Source: Dyella kyungheensis (GTDB lineage Bacteria > Pseudomonadota > Gammaproteobacteria > Xanthomonadales > Rhodanobacteraceae). From it: DNA of 64,000 bases. Positions 53,959-64,000 of the stretch are shown in pieces. The DNA is taken from contig NZ_JADIKC010000012.1 of NCBI RefSeq assembly GCF_016905005.1, positions 62,001 to 126,000 on the forward strand, written 5' to 3'. The notes below the pieces were generated by a model. The model worked only from the letters and a program-made list of their open reading frames with translations. It was not told the origin of the DNA and ran no database searches. A program made the position numbers and the translations under genes. Position 1 is the stretch's first letter. Each line of letters starts with the position of its first letter.

Positions 53959-56868
53959 TTAGAAGCGCTGCGAGTACTTCAGGTAGTAGAAGCGGCCGAT
54001 GTCAAAGCCACCGTAGTAGACGAAGGCGCTGTTCGGCTTCGAGTACATGATGGGACCCTGCTTGTCGAACACATTGTTCGCACCCACCGAGACGGTGCCC
54101 TTCCACGGCAGGGTCCAGCGGAACTGGACGTCGTTGAAGGTGGTGGAACCGGTGTGACGCTGCGCCTGCGCGCCGTTGAACGGATCGACGTGGTCGATGT
54201 CGTTACATTCGGCCGGGTTGACGTAGGAGCAGCGCTCGGTCATGCCCGAGTAGTAACGGGTGGTCCAGGTCATGCCGAAGATGCCGCGGGTGAAGTCGAG
54301 CGACAGGTTCGAACGGGTGCGGAAGTTGCCGCCGTAGCCGGTTTCCGGCTGCACGATGGTGTCCGGATTGTCGTCAGCCTTGATGTTCAGGTAGTCGACG
54401 TAGGTGGTGTTCCAGTGCGCCGCGAACTGGCCGACCGCATCGATGGTGAAGCGGTAGTTCACGCCGAAGTCGTAACCCGCCGTCTTCTGCCAGCCCTTGT
54501 TGGTCAGGCCGTAGAACATGTTGGTGATGACGCCGTTGGCCGGATCGCGCGTGAAGCCCGAGCAACGCGAGCTGATGCCAGCCACGTAGCAGTCGTCCAG
54601 GATGTTCTGCACTTCGTCCTGGCTGATCACGTTCTTGATGTCGATCTTGTACCAGTCCAGCGACACGTCGAGGCCTTCGACGTAGTGCGGGCTGTAGATC
54701 ACGCCGAACGTGCGGGTGGTGGCCGTTTCCGGGGTCAGCTTCGAGTTGGAGCCGGTGGTGAACTGGTAGTTGGTCTGGCACGGATAGGTGCTGCAGGGAG
54801 CCAGCGCCTGGCCCAGCTGCACATAGTTCGCCGCCACGCCCGGCTGACCGCCGAAGCCGCCGGTACAACGCGCGGCCACGGCCGGGTTGCCCTTGGCCGA
54901 ACCGCTGCGGGTATCGCACGGGTCGGTGTACGACTCGAAGCTGCTGCCGATACCGCCGTACAGGTCGGAGATGGTCGGCGCGCGGAAGCCCTGCGCCCAG
55001 CTGCCGCGGACGAGCAGGTCGTCGATCGGCTTCCACTTGATGCTGGCCTTGCTGTTGGTGGTGGTGCCGAAGTTGTCGTAATCGGAATAGCGGCTGGCCA
55101 GATCGATCGACAGTTCGCGCGCCATCACCACGTCACGCAGCAGCGGCACGTCGAATTCGAGGTAAGCCTCGTTGACCGAGTACTTGCCTTCGGTCGTCGT
55201 GGCTGCCAGACCCGAGCTCAGGCCCGCCTGGTTGAAGGCGTCAGGCACGAAGCGGCCGTCTTCCTGGCGATGCTCCAGACCGGCGGCCACACCGATGTCG
55301 CCGGCCGGCAGGCCCACGAAGGTGCCGGCGATGTTGGCCGTGTAGTCGGTCGTGGTGGTCTTGCCGGTGTCGTGGAATTCCGGGAACAGGAAGTTCTGCA
55401 GATCATGGTCGGCCAGCGAGCCGGCGCCAGCCTGGCCGTACGGCAGCAGCGGGTTCCACGGCGAGCAGCCGGCGATCGGGTCGGCCGCGGTACCGCAATG
55501 CACCTTGCCATCCGAACCCAGGTACGACGGGCCCAGGGCTGCACCTGCGTTGATCAGGTTGAAGTCGCCATGACCGGTCTTGAGCATGTTGTTGCGATTG
55601 GTCATCGCGCCAACGTCCCAGTTCCAGGTGCGGTTACCCAGCTCGAAGAAGCCTTCGAAGCCGGCCGTCCAGCGATAGGTTTCCAGCTCGCTGTTGGTGG
55701 TGCGGGGCACTTCCCAGCCACGACGCGCAAAGTTCAGCGTGGTGCCCAGCGGATTGAAGTAGCTGTCGGCATCCAGCGGGGTGCCGAATGCGGCCGACTG
55801 GTACGGATAGCCGGCGATCTGCTGCAGGGTTTCACGCTTGTTGTAGAGGAAGTCGCTCTTGAACGTGAGGTTGTCGAGCAGGTTGTACTTGCCCGCCACG
55901 AACAGCGAGGTGCGCTCCTGGCCAGTGGCCAGGGTCATTTCCTGGTTGGCGTTGGCGTAGCGCGAGGTGGTCAGCGGCTGGTAGTTGGCGATGTCGCGCG
56001 GGTCGGTACCCGGCTTCAGCGTACAGGTGGCGCGCGCGCCGCCCGGGCCGCAGGGACCGGTGAACGAGCCGTACTGGGTGATGCCGCTCCAGCCGTTGAC
56101 GCCGTCGATCGCGTTGGGGGTCTGGTGGAACGGACCCGCCGGGTAGGCGCTGAACTCACGGTCCTTCGCCCAGACCGGATCGTCCTTCTGGTACTGCGCG
56201 CTGGCCATGATCGAGCCGCGGTCGTTGGCGGTACCGAGCGTGAAGTCGTAGCTCTGGCCCTTGCCGTCGTTGTTGTCGTACTGGCCGACGTAGGCATTGG
56301 CCTCGGCGCCGGTGAAGTTGCTGCGGGTGATCACGTTGACCACGCCGGCGATGGCGTCCGAACCGTAGATCGACGAACCGCCGTCCTTCAGCACTTCGAT
56401 GCGGTCGATCACGGAAACCGGGATCTGACCCAGATCCTGCAGGCCCGAGGTGTTGGCACCCAGGCGCTTGCCGTTGATCAGGATCAGCGTGCGGTTGGGA
56501 CCGAGGTTGCGCAGGTCGACGTAGTAGCCGCCCACGTCTTCGCCCGACGACAGCGCATTGGCGCGGCTGATCGGCGGCGAACCGACTTCGGTCAGGTTCT
56601 GCAGGATGTCCGCGACCGAGGTGAAACCCTGGTTCTGGATCTGCTTGCGGTCGATGGTCACCACCGGCTGGGCGGTTTCCACGTCCACGCGCGGAATGCG
56701 CGTACCGGTCACGGTGACCGTTTCGAGCTTCTTGGCCTCGGACTGGCTGGCGGAGGCGCTGGTGGCGTCCTGGGCCAGGGCCGGAGCCATTGCTGCGAAG
56801 GTACCTACGGTCAGAGCCAGGCGGACGGCCACCGTAAGTTTATTGTCAACTTTCTTGCGGAACTGCAT
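53959..56868 (-). CDS. TonB-dependent receptor (RagA-independent, SusC-unlike, plug-first type)
   Basis: Outer-membrane TonB-gated importer of 969 residues. Signal peptide (VRLALTVGTFAAMAPALAQ) followed directly by a TonB-box-like VTVTGTRIPR. The plug domain has TSVADILQNL, YYVDLRNLGPNRTLILINGKRL and IEVLKDGGSSIYGSDAIAGVVNVITR. The barrel includes several Cys pairs in extracellular loops (for example near CDTRSG and CSTYPC) and ends YSQRF. This long form is abundant in Xanthomonadales, and its substrates are mostly unknown (peptides, glycans or siderophores). GGGGAG lies five bases before the ATG; it has a long upstream leader. Confidence 0.92.
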   Translation of the reverse strand: MQFRKKVDNKLTVAVRLALTVGTFAAMAPALAQDATSASASQSEAKKLETVTVTGTRIPRVDVETAQPVVTIDRKQIQNQGFTSVADILQNLTEVGSPPISRANALSSGEDVGGYYVDLRNLGPNRTLILINGKRLGANTSGLQDLGQIPVSVIDRIEVLKDGGSSIYGSDAIAGVVNVITRSNFTGAEANAYVGQYDNNDGKGQSYDFTLGTANDRGSIMASAQYQKDDPVWAKDREFSAYPAGPFHQTPNAIDGVNGWSGITQYGSFTGPCGPGGARATCTLKPGTDPRDIANYQPLTTSRYANANQEMTLATGQERTSLFVAGKYNLLDNLTFKSDFLYNKRETLQQIAGYPYQSAAFGTPLDADSYFNPLGTTLNFARRGWEVPRTTNSELETYRWTAGFEGFFELGNRTWNWDVGAMTNRNNMLKTGHGDFNLINAGAALGPSYLGSDGKVHCGTAADPIAGCSPWNPLLPYGQAGAGSLADHDLQNFLFPEFHDTGKTTTTDYTANIAGTFVGLPAGDIGVAAGLEHRQEDGRFVPDAFNQAGLSSGLAATTTEGKYSVNEAYLEFDVPLLRDVVMARELSIDLASRYSDYDNFGTTTNSKASIKWKPIDDLLVRGSWAQGFRAPTISDLYGGIGSSFESYTDPCDTRSGSAKGNPAVAARCTGGFGGQPGVAANYVQLGQALAPCSTYPCQTNYQFTTGSNSKLTPETATTRTFGVIYSPHYVEGLDVSLDWYKIDIKNVISQDEVQNILDDCYVAGISSRCSGFTRDPANGVITNMFYGLTNKGWQKTAGYDFGVNYRFTIDAVGQFAAHWNTTYVDYLNIKADDNPDTIVQPETGYGGNFRTRSNLSLDFTRGIFGMTWTTRYYSGMTERCSYVNPAECNDIDHVDPFNGAQAQRHTGSTTFNDVQFRWTLPWKGTVSVGANNVFDKQGPIMYSKPNSAFVYYGGFDIGRFYYLKYSQRF

Positions 56869-57002
56869 AGTTTCTCCCCATTGAAAATGTCGGCCCCGAC
56901 CGACATCAAAAAAGCCGTCTTGCCCCGCATTGGCAGGTTTCAGAGGCTTTGGACCTCAAAACTTGCTGTCTGCCAGCTGAACAGGCCGGCGCAATCGTGA
57001 TT

Positions 57003-57030
57003 ACCAAAACGCAACTATTGCGTTCTTGGT
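57003..57030. promoter_or_regulatory. Large inverted repeat in the leader of the TonB receptor gene
   Basis: ACCAA-AACGCAA-CTA-TTGCGTT-C-TTGGT: 12 paired positions with one single-base bulge. It lies between the predicted receptor promoter and its start codon, so it may be an operator (for the divergent XRE-type protein or a LacI/GntR-type factor) or an mRNA hairpin. Confidence 0.5.
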
Positions 57031-57080
57031 CTCGGTAGAAGTTGCTCCCCTCACGGCGCGACTTACCATGAACTTACGAC

Positions 57081-57108
57081 CTTATGAGAGATTTCTTACG
57101 AGTGTCAA
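57081..57108 (-). promoter_or_regulatory. Putative promoter of the TonB-dependent receptor gene
   Basis: On the minus strand TTGACA (57108-57103) and CATAAG (57086-57081) are separated by 16 bases. Transcription would begin near 57074, giving a leader of about 205 bases before the ATG at 56868. That leader holds the inverted repeat at 57003-57030 and a small hairpin at 56887-56906. Confidence 0.55.
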
Positions 57109-57195
57109 CACTTTCGTAACGCTTGCTTCACGCTGACGCTCGAAAAATCCCCGGAACGCTCCCCTTTACAAGTCGCCATCCGCCAGGAAAATGCG

Positions 57196-57768
57196 ATGAA
57201 CATGCAAAAATTTTCGACCAACGAGTCCTCGTCCACCTTTGCGGATCGCATAAAAGTGCTGATTCAACGCGTGGGCAGCGTCACTGAGATCGCTCGTATG
57301 TGCGGTTTCTCTGAAGGCGTCGTGCGCAGCTGGCGCGACGGCAACACCGATCCGTCCCGCGCCCGCTGCGTCACGCTGGCCAAGACCATGGGCATTTCCC
57401 TGGTGTGGCTGGTGGCCGGCGAAGGCACCATCCAGACCACCGACGCGATGTCGTCCGGCGAAGACCAGACCAGTGCCGAAACGCTGGCCAACCGTCATCG
57501 CTCGAAGCTGCGTACGGCCGCCGATACCCTGCACGCCAGCGGCATGGCGATGGATCCGAACCGCCTCAACACGGCGCTGCGCATCCTGCAGTCGGAGCTG
57601 GACCTGGCGGAAAGCCGGCTGACCCTGGCCGACAACGCCGACATGCTGGCCGATCTCTACGAGATCCTCGGCCCGGGCGGCACGGACGTGGACGCCACCG
57701 CGATGGTCTCGTTCAACCAGCGCCTGCACGAACGCGTGAAGCGCGGTCGCCAGGTCGCCGCGGCGTAA
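57196..57768 (+). CDS. XRE/CI-type helix-turn-helix regulator
   Basis: 190-residue protein. Residues 14-80 resemble phage-repressor-like HTH domains: ADRIKVLIQRVGSVTEIARMCGFSEGVVRSWRDGNTDPSRARCVTLAKTMGISLVWLVAGEG in outline. The C-terminal half is a helical, acidic domain (NRLNTALRILQSELDLAESRLTLADNADMLADLYEIL) with no LexA-type peptidase motif. It is not next to any phage gene, so it is probably a host regulator. It is divergent from the TonB-dependent receptor and may control it. AGGA lies seven bases before ATG 57196. Confidence 0.82.
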   Translation: MNMQKFSTNESSSTFADRIKVLIQRVGSVTEIARMCGFSEGVVRSWRDGNTDPSRARCVTLAKTMGISLVWLVAGEGTIQTTDAMSSGEDQTSAETLANRHRSKLRTAADTLHASGMAMDPNRLNTALRILQSELDLAESRLTLADNADMLADLYEILGPGGTDVDATAMVSFNQRLHERVKRGRQVAAA

Positions 57769-57794
57769 ACCGTCGGTCGACGCAAGGCATAAAA

Positions 57795-57824
57795 GAAAAC
57801 GGCAGCCCGAAGGCTGCCGTTTTC
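57795..57824. terminator. Bidirectional terminator between the XRE gene and glyS
   Basis: Perfect 13-bp stem GAAAACGGCAGCC / GGCTGCCGTTTTC with loop CGAA. Both flanks give T-rich tails, so it can end transcription of both convergent genes. Confidence 0.9.
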
Positions 57825-57843
57825 GTTGCGCCGGTGATCGAAC

Positions 57844-59990
57844 TTACAGGCGGGCGATGTCGGCAATGGCGCCGAACTGAGCCTTCAGCTGGCCCAACAG
57901 GGCCAGTCGGTTGGCGCGCACGGCCGGATCGTCGGCGTTCACCAGCACGCTGTCGAAGAACGCGTCCACGGGCGCCTGCAGCTGCGCCAGGCGGGTAAGC
58001 ACCGCCGCATAGTCGCCTTCCTGCAGGGGAGCGCGGGTGTCGGCGCGGGCCGCATCGAGCGCCGCGTGCAGGGCGCGCTCGGCGTCCGCCTCGAAATGCG
58101 CCGGGTCCACCGTGACGCCGACCGGCGTAGCGCCGGCCTCCTCGGCTTGTTTGCGCAAAATGTTCGCCACGCGCTTGTTCGCCGCCGCCAGGCTCAATGC
58201 CTCCGGACGCCGGCCGAACTCGCCCACGGCGCGCAGGCGACGGTCGAAATCGACCAGGCTGGACGGCGACACCGCCGCCACCGCCTCGAACTGCTCGCCC
58301 GTGAAGCCCTGCTCAGCGTAATAGCCGCGCAGGCGGTCGAGCACGAACTCCACCAGTTCATCGGCCAGGGCAGCGCGGCGCTTGCCGGCATCCAGCGCCG
58401 GTGCCTTGCCGTCCTTGCCCGGCTTGAGGCCGGCAGCGAGGGCGGCTTCCGGCAACAGCTCGAGCGCTTCGACGAAGCTGCCGCGCAGGTCCAGCTCCAG
58501 CCCGCCTTCCACCAGCGTGCGCGCCAGGCCGAGCGCGGCGCGACGCAGCGCGAACGGATCCTTGTTGCCGCTGGGCTTCATGCCAACCGCAAAGATGCCG
58601 GCCAGCGTGTCGAAACGATCGGCCACCGCAAGCACCCGGCCCACCTGGCCGGCGGCAATCGCGTCGCCGGCAAAGCGCGGCTGGTAATAGCTGTCCAAAG
58701 CCTCGGCCACGTCGGCCGATTCGCCATGATGGGCGGCGTAGTAGCGCCCCATCACGCCCTGCAGTTCGGGGAATTCGCCGACCATGCGGGTGAGCAGATC
58801 GCACTTGCTGAGCGAGGCCGCGCGCGTTGCCGCGCCGGCATCCACGCCCACGCGGGCGGCGATGATGCGGGCCAGCTCGGCCACCCGCACGCTCTTGTCC
58901 CACAGGCTGCCCAGCGCCTGCTGGTAGGTGACGTTCTTCAGCTGGTCCTGGTAGCCGGCCAGCGGCGTCTTGAGGTCTTCGTCCCAGAAGAACTTCGCAT
59001 CGGCGAAACGCGGACGAATCACCCGCTCATAGCCCTTGCGGATCTCCGTCGGCTGCTTGCTCTCGATATTGGCCACACCGATGAAGTGCTCGGTCAGCTT
59101 GCCGTGTGCATCGAACACCGGCACGAACTTCTGGTTGGTCTCCATGGTGGTGACCAGCGCTTCCGGCGGCACGGCGAGAAACTCGCGATCGAACTTGCAG
59201 GCGATCGCAACCGGCCATTCGGTGAGATTGGCGATCTCGTCGAGCAGCGCATCGTCGAGCTGCGGCACGCCGCCGGTTTCCTTCGCCACGCGGGCCACTT
59301 CATCGCGAATCTTCTGGCGACGCTCGGCCGGATCGGCCAGCACCTTGGCCGCGCGCATCGAATCGAGCCAGATGTCGGCATCGGACACGTGCACCGGCTG
59401 CCCGTGCATGAAGCGATGACCGCGCGACTTGCGGCCGCTGGTCAGGCCCAGCACGCTGCCGTCGACGATGTCCGCGCCATGCAGCATCACCAGCCAATGC
59501 ACCGGACGCACGAACGTGTAGTCGTGATCGCCCCAGCGCATCGGCTTGGGAATCGGCAGGCCCTTGAGCGCCTCGTCGACGATCTCCGGCAGCAACGATG
59601 CCACCGGCTGGCCCGGCTTCACCGCTCGAAACACGAACCACGAACCCTTGTCGGTTTCGAGCTTTTCCAGCTGTTCTACCGTCACTCCGCACGACTGCGC
59701 GAAGCCCTGCAACGCCTTGCTCGGGTTGCCTTCGGCATCCAGCGCGGCGTTCACGGCGGGGCCGCGACGCTCGACATTTTGTTCCGGCTGGTTCATCGCG
59801 ACCGACGGGATATGGACGGCCAAACGACGCGGCGATGCGTACAGTTTCGCCTCGTCCAGACCGGCTTCCACACCACGCTTGGACAACCCATCGCTGATGC
59901 CGCGCAGGAAGGCTGAAGCGAGTTCGTCCAGCGCCTTCGGCGGCAGTTCCTCGGTGCCCAGTTCGATCAACAGCGGCTTGCTGGCAGCGC

Positions 59991-59994
<4 letters not shown>
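57844..59994 (-). CDS. glyS: Glycine--tRNA ligase beta subunit
   Basis: Beta subunit of the heterotetrameric glycyl-tRNA synthetase, 716 residues; it binds tRNA and edits or positions it. The N-terminus [15 protein letters not shown] is diagnostic. Further blocks are [26 protein letters not shown] and [18 protein letters not shown] with an HD-like domain, and a C-terminal anticodon-binding DALR-like domain. The ATG at 59994 overlaps the glyQ stop (ATGA), which supports coupled synthesis of the two subunits. Confidence 0.97.
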
Positions 59995-60902
<908 letters not shown>

Positions 60903-60997
60903 GGCTTTCCGTGGGCTTCAATAAAGCGGGTTAGTATAGCCGGGACCGCTTTCCTCGCCGGATTTCGGCGTTGAAAGCCTACCGGAGAGATCGCCGC

Positions 60998-62809
60998 ATG
61001 GCCGCTTCACCGCAAACCGTATCCCTGCTCGGCCGCCGCAGTCGGCTGGCGCTCGATGAAATGCTCGCCACCCTGGTGGTGGATGGCTACCTGCTAGCCG
61101 AAGACGCCAAGCAGGTCCGCATGGGAACGCGCAGCGGCCGCGCCACGGTGGAATTGCACCCGCTGGTGCTGGTGGCCAATGCCAAGCTTCCCAACCAGCG
61201 CGATCCCGGCCGCCCGCTGAGCCTGGAGGCACTGACCGAATGGCTGGCCGGCCACGCCCAGCTGCCGTATCTGAAGATCGACCCGATGAAGATCAACGTG
61301 GCCGCGGTGACCCAGGTGGTCAGCCGCGCCTACGCCGAGCGCCATCGCATCCTGCCAGTGGCCGCCGCTTCGGGCGAGGTGACCTTCGCCACCTGCGAGC
61401 CGTTCGACAACAGCTGGGCCGCCGATCTCTCGCAGATGCTACGCCGCGACGTGAAGCGCGTGGTCTCCAACCCGATCGACATCAACCGTTACCTGCTGGA
61501 GTTCTACGGCGTACAGCGCTCGATCCAGCTGGCGCAGGACGCCAAGACCACCGGTTACGACTCCTCGGCCATCCTCAACTTCGAGCAGTTGCTTGAGCTG
61601 GGCAAGGGCGGCGAAGTCGGCGCCGACGACCGCCACGTCGTGCACATCGTGGACTGGCTGCTGCAGTACGCATTCGAGCAGCGCGCCTCGGACATCCATC
61701 TCGAACCGCGCCGCGAAGCCGGCCTGATGCGCTTTCGCATCGACGGCGTGATGCACAAGGTGTTCGAACTGCCGCCGCCGGTGATGACCGCCGTGACCGC
61801 GCGCATCAAGATCCTCTCGCGCATGGACGTGGCCGAGAAGCGTCGCCCGCAGGACGGCCGCATCAAGACGCGTTCCGCCTCGGGACGCGAAGTGGAACTG
61901 CGCATCTCCACCATGCCGACCGCGTTCGGCGAGAAGGTGGTGATGCGTATCTTCGATCCGGACATCGTGGCGAAGGACTTCTCGCAGCTGGGCTTCTCGC
62001 CCGACGAAGGCGAGACGTGGCGCGGGATGGTAGAGCGCCCGCACGGCATCGTGCTGGTCACCGGCCCCACCGGCTCGGGCAAGACCACCACGCTCTATTC
62101 CACGCTCAAGCATCTGGCCACGCCGGAGTTGAACGTGTGCACGGTGGAAGACCCGATCGAAATGGTCAGCCCCGAGTTCAACCAGATGCAGGTGCAGGCG
62201 GCGATCGATCTGGACTTCGCCACCGGCGTGCGCACGCTGCTGCGACAGGACCCGGACATCATCATGGTCGGCGAAATCCGCGACCTGGAAACCGCGCAGA
62301 TGGCGGTGCAGGCATCGCTGACGGGCCATCTGGTGCTGTCGACCCTGCACACCAACGACGCGCCCAGCGCCATCACGCGCTTGCTCGATCTTGGCGTGCC
62401 GCATTACCTGATCCAGTCCACGCTGACCGGCGTGGTGGCGCAGCGCCTGGTGCGCACGCTCTGCGCGCATTGCAAGCAGGCGGTGGAACAGGAACCGCAC
62501 GAATGGACCGCGCTCACGCACGGTTGGGACGTGCCGCTGCCGGAAAAGGTCTTCAAGCCGGTGGGTTGCCTGGAATGCCGCAATACCGGCTTCATGGGCC
62601 GCACCGGCATCTACGAAATGTTGCCGCTGTCGGCACGATTGCGCGGACTGATTTCCTCGCAGCTCGACCTCGGCCACTTCGGCCACGCCGCGCTCGCCGA
62701 AGGCATGCGCCCCTTGCGCATTTCCGCGGCGGCGCAGGTGGCGCGCGGCGTCACCACGGTGAAGGAAGTCCTTACCGTGATTCCCCCCATCGAACACGGC
62801 GTCGTCTGA
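60998..62809 (+). CDS. GspE/PilB-family secretion or pilus assembly ATPase
   Basis: Hexameric motor ATPase of type II secretion / type IV pilus systems, 603 residues. Order: an N-terminal MshEN/T2SSE_N-like domain (about 20-170, with LVVDGYLLAEDAKQVRM), an N2 domain (SDIHLEPRREAGLMRFRIDGVMH), then the RecA-like core with Walker A GPTGSGKTTT (about 355-363), an Asp box near CTVEDPIE, Walker B IIMVGEIRDLETAQMA, and the His box LSTLHTNDA. A CxxC...CxxC zinc motif (CAHC near 489, CLEC near 523) follows. No other gsp/xps or pil gene is adjacent, so the machine it serves is not shown. ATG 60998 has GGAG upstream. Confidence 0.93.
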   Translation: MAASPQTVSLLGRRSRLALDEMLATLVVDGYLLAEDAKQVRMGTRSGRATVELHPLVLVANAKLPNQRDPGRPLSLEALTEWLAGHAQLPYLKIDPMKINVAAVTQVVSRAYAERHRILPVAAASGEVTFATCEPFDNSWAADLSQMLRRDVKRVVSNPIDINRYLLEFYGVQRSIQLAQDAKTTGYDSSAILNFEQLLELGKGGEVGADDRHVVHIVDWLLQYAFEQRASDIHLEPRREAGLMRFRIDGVMHKVFELPPPVMTAVTARIKILSRMDVAEKRRPQDGRIKTRSASGREVELRISTMPTAFGEKVVMRIFDPDIVAKDFSQLGFSPDEGETWRGMVERPHGIVLVTGPTGSGKTTTLYSTLKHLATPELNVCTVEDPIEMVSPEFNQMQVQAAIDLDFATGVRTLLRQDPDIIMVGEIRDLETAQMAVQASLTGHLVLSTLHTNDAPSAITRLLDLGVPHYLIQSTLTGVVAQRLVRTLCAHCKQAVEQEPHEWTALTHGWDVPLPEKVFKPVGCLECRNTGFMGRTGIYEMLPLSARLRGLISSQLDLGHFGHAALAEGMRPLRISAAAQVARGVTTVKEVLTVIPPIEHGVV

Positions 62810-62852
62810 CGGCGCTCCCGACCCATCCATTGCACTCGTCGTATCGCATCGC

Positions 62853-63575
62853 ATGAAGCCAGTCCTGATTATCCGCACCGGTCGCGCACCCGCTCCCATT
62901 CGTGCGCGTCACGGTGATTTTCCTCACTGGTTTCGCCTGGGCGCACAGCTCTCGCCCGATCGTATTCGCGTTGTCGATGTGGAAGCCGGCGAGGAGCTTC
63001 CCGCGCCCAATCAGGTGGCGGGCGCGCTGATCACCGGCTCCGCGGCGATGGTCACCGAGCGCGCTGCGTGGAGCGAGCGCACCGCAGGCTGGATCCGCGA
63101 CGCAATGGATGAAGAACTGCCGATGTTCGGCGTGTGCTACGGACACCAGCTGATGTCGCATGCGCTGGGTGGACGCGTGGACTATCTGCCCGGCGGTCGC
63201 GAGATCGGCACGGTGTCGCTCAACGTGCTCGATGCCGCCAGGAACGACCCGCTGGCCAGCGCGTTGCCGCTGGAATTTCGCGCCCACGCCACCCACGAGC
63301 AGAGCGTGCTGGAACTGCCCAAGGGAACGACGGTGCTGGTGAGTTCGGCACGCGACCCGAATCATCTCGTCCGCTATGGCAAGAATGCGATGAGCGCGCA
63401 GTTCCATCCCGAATTCAACGCCGACGTGATGCGCGCCTATATCCACCGCAAGCAGCACGATATGAAGCGCGAAGGCTTCGATCCGCACCACACCTTCAAG
63501 CAGGTGGCGCCCACGCCGCTCGCGCGGCGTCTGTTCCGCCAGTTCTCGCGCCATCATGGTCTTGCCACCGGCTGA
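62853..63575 (+). CDS. Class I glutamine amidotransferase-like protein
   Basis: 240-residue protein of the GMP-synthase-like amidotransferase group. The triad is visible: nucleophile Cys95 in GVCYGHQL, His185 and Glu187 in AQFHPEF. The oxyanion region reads LITGSAAMV. As a stand-alone GATase with no partner synthase nearby it may act on glutamine or gamma-glutamyl compounds; the substrate is unknown. It begins 43 bases after the ATPase gene on the same strand. Confidence 0.9.
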   Translation: MKPVLIIRTGRAPAPIRARHGDFPHWFRLGAQLSPDRIRVVDVEAGEELPAPNQVAGALITGSAAMVTERAAWSERTAGWIRDAMDEELPMFGVCYGHQLMSHALGGRVDYLPGGREIGTVSLNVLDAARNDPLASALPLEFRAHATHEQSVLELPKGTTVLVSSARDPNHLVRYGKNAMSAQFHPEFNADVMRAYIHRKQHDMKREGFDPHHTFKQVAPTPLARRLFRQFSRHHGLATG

Positions 63576-63644
63576 CGTGACTGTCACGCAGACCATCTAG
63601 AATCGGCGCATGGGCGCAAGGCAGGTTCCGGCGCCGCCACATGG

Positions 63645-64000
63645 ATGAGTAGCATGGGTCGACAACCGCATGTGCACCGCGCGTCGGTCATTGCCATGCG
63701 CCTGGTCGATATCGCCGACACCATCGATCTGACCGCAGCCGAGTCTTTGTGGGCCCAGCGCGCGCGCACGGCCGCGGCACGCAGCCGACTGGTGACGGCG
63801 CCGCCCAAGGCCCTGACCTTCGGCGTGCCTCCGGTCGAGCTCACGCTGGGTTCGCTTGAAGTCGTCATCGGCGGACAGACGCTGCAGGCCACTGCGTTGG
63901 CAAGGCTCTACGAGTTCGGCGTGGCCGCGTTTTCCATCAGCGTTCCCGCCGACGATCTTTCGTGGATCGACTTCAGCACACGCGTGAATGCCGTGGACGC
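63645..64000 (+). CDS. Hypothetical protein, N-terminal part (cut by window end)
   Basis: Open reading frame to the window edge, at least 118 codons, starting at ATG 63645 (MSSMGRQPHVH) or 63654. The visible part is a soluble mix of beta-strand-like segments (VELTLGSLEVVIGGQTL; ARLYEFGVAAFSISVPADDLSW). No signal peptide or known motif. Third-base GC is high, as in neighbouring genes, which supports coding. The family is not recognised. Confidence 0.65.
   Translation, partial: MSSMGRQPHVHRASVIAMRLVDIADTIDLTAAESLWAQRARTAAARSRLVTAPPKALTFGVPPVELTLGSLEVVIGGQTLQATALARLYEFGVAAFSISVPADDLSWIDFSTRVNAVD

Noticed and set aside
54154-57000. A 948-codon plus-strand frame opposite the second TonB receptor
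   Set aside because: Antisense of a receptor with signal peptide, plug and terminal Phe; the shadow has no domain.
57196-57768. Prophage repressor
   Set aside because: The HTH is phage-repressor-like but no integrase, att site or phage structural gene is near, and base composition matches the chromosome.

Overview
The window is a contiguous piece of a high-GC (roughly 65 % by eye) gammaproteobacterial chromosome. TonB-dependent receptors, single-copy glyQS, mnmG, tex, pepN and ubiA, a CRP/Clp-type site and dispersed palindromic repeats all fit the Xanthomonadales, most likely Rhodanobacteraceae (Dyella, Rhodanobacter or Luteibacter type). This placement is an inference from gene content, not from a search. 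No prophage, insertion sequence, CRISPR array, rRNA or tRNA was seen.

Layout: (1) 1-8073, minus strand: a carbohydrate-uptake locus, lacI - TonB-dependent receptor - GH144/glucoamylase-family glycosidase - ABC substrate-binding lipoprotein - permease - permease (cut by the window edge). LacI-type palindromes lie upstream of lacI and, unusually, inside the first codons of the receptor. (2) 8319-10491: a secreted alpha/beta hydrolase, an isochorismatase-fold hydrolase lacking the usual nucleophilic Cys, and a divergent TetR regulator whose start region carries two tandem operators. (3) 10601-23211, plus strand: a complete branched-chain amino acid operon, leuA-ilvE-leuC-leuD-leuB-ilvD-ilvC-ilvB-ilvN-ilvA. 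It is preceded by a Leu/Val/Ile-rich leader peptide and a textbook transcription attenuator. Threonine deaminase (ilvA), acetolactate synthase (ilvBN), ilvC, ilvD and ilvE make Ile and Val; leuABCD divert 2-ketoisovalerate to Leu. (4) 23247-29772: a FosX/glyoxalase-like protein, ubiA, an ECF42 sigma-factor module (DGPF protein, VOC protein, sigma factor with TPR-like C-terminus) with a candidate self-promoter, a DoxX-like membrane protein, an AhpD-like protein, and a LOV-HTH (LuxR) blue-light regulator.

(5) 29797-35741: comF, a small membrane protein, then the biotin operon bioB-bioF-trhO-bioH-bioC behind a BirA-type operator. The trhO reading frame runs through two copies of an intergenic palindromic repeat, giving it a repeat-encoded tail. 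(6) 35913-43811: a lipoprotein, tag, membrane proteins, an EamA transporter, a PhnA-domain protein, a serine/threonine dehydratase with aldose 1-epimerase, and pepN. (7) 43812-50330: a long non-coding stretch with a candidate structured RNA, then mnmG, an RDD membrane protein, a very short CadC-like regulator and tex. (8) 50544-64000: an autotransporter esterase, a YbaY-type lipoprotein, a second TonB-dependent receptor with a structured leader, an XRE-type regulator, glyS/glyQ, a stand-alone GspE/PilB-type ATPase, a glutamine amidotransferase, and a partial unknown gene.

The most interesting signals are the multivalent ilv-leu attenuator, the LacI operator written into coding sequence, the LOV-HTH photoreceptor, the ECF42 module, the possible structured RNA upstream of mnmG, and the repeat-derived TrhO tail.
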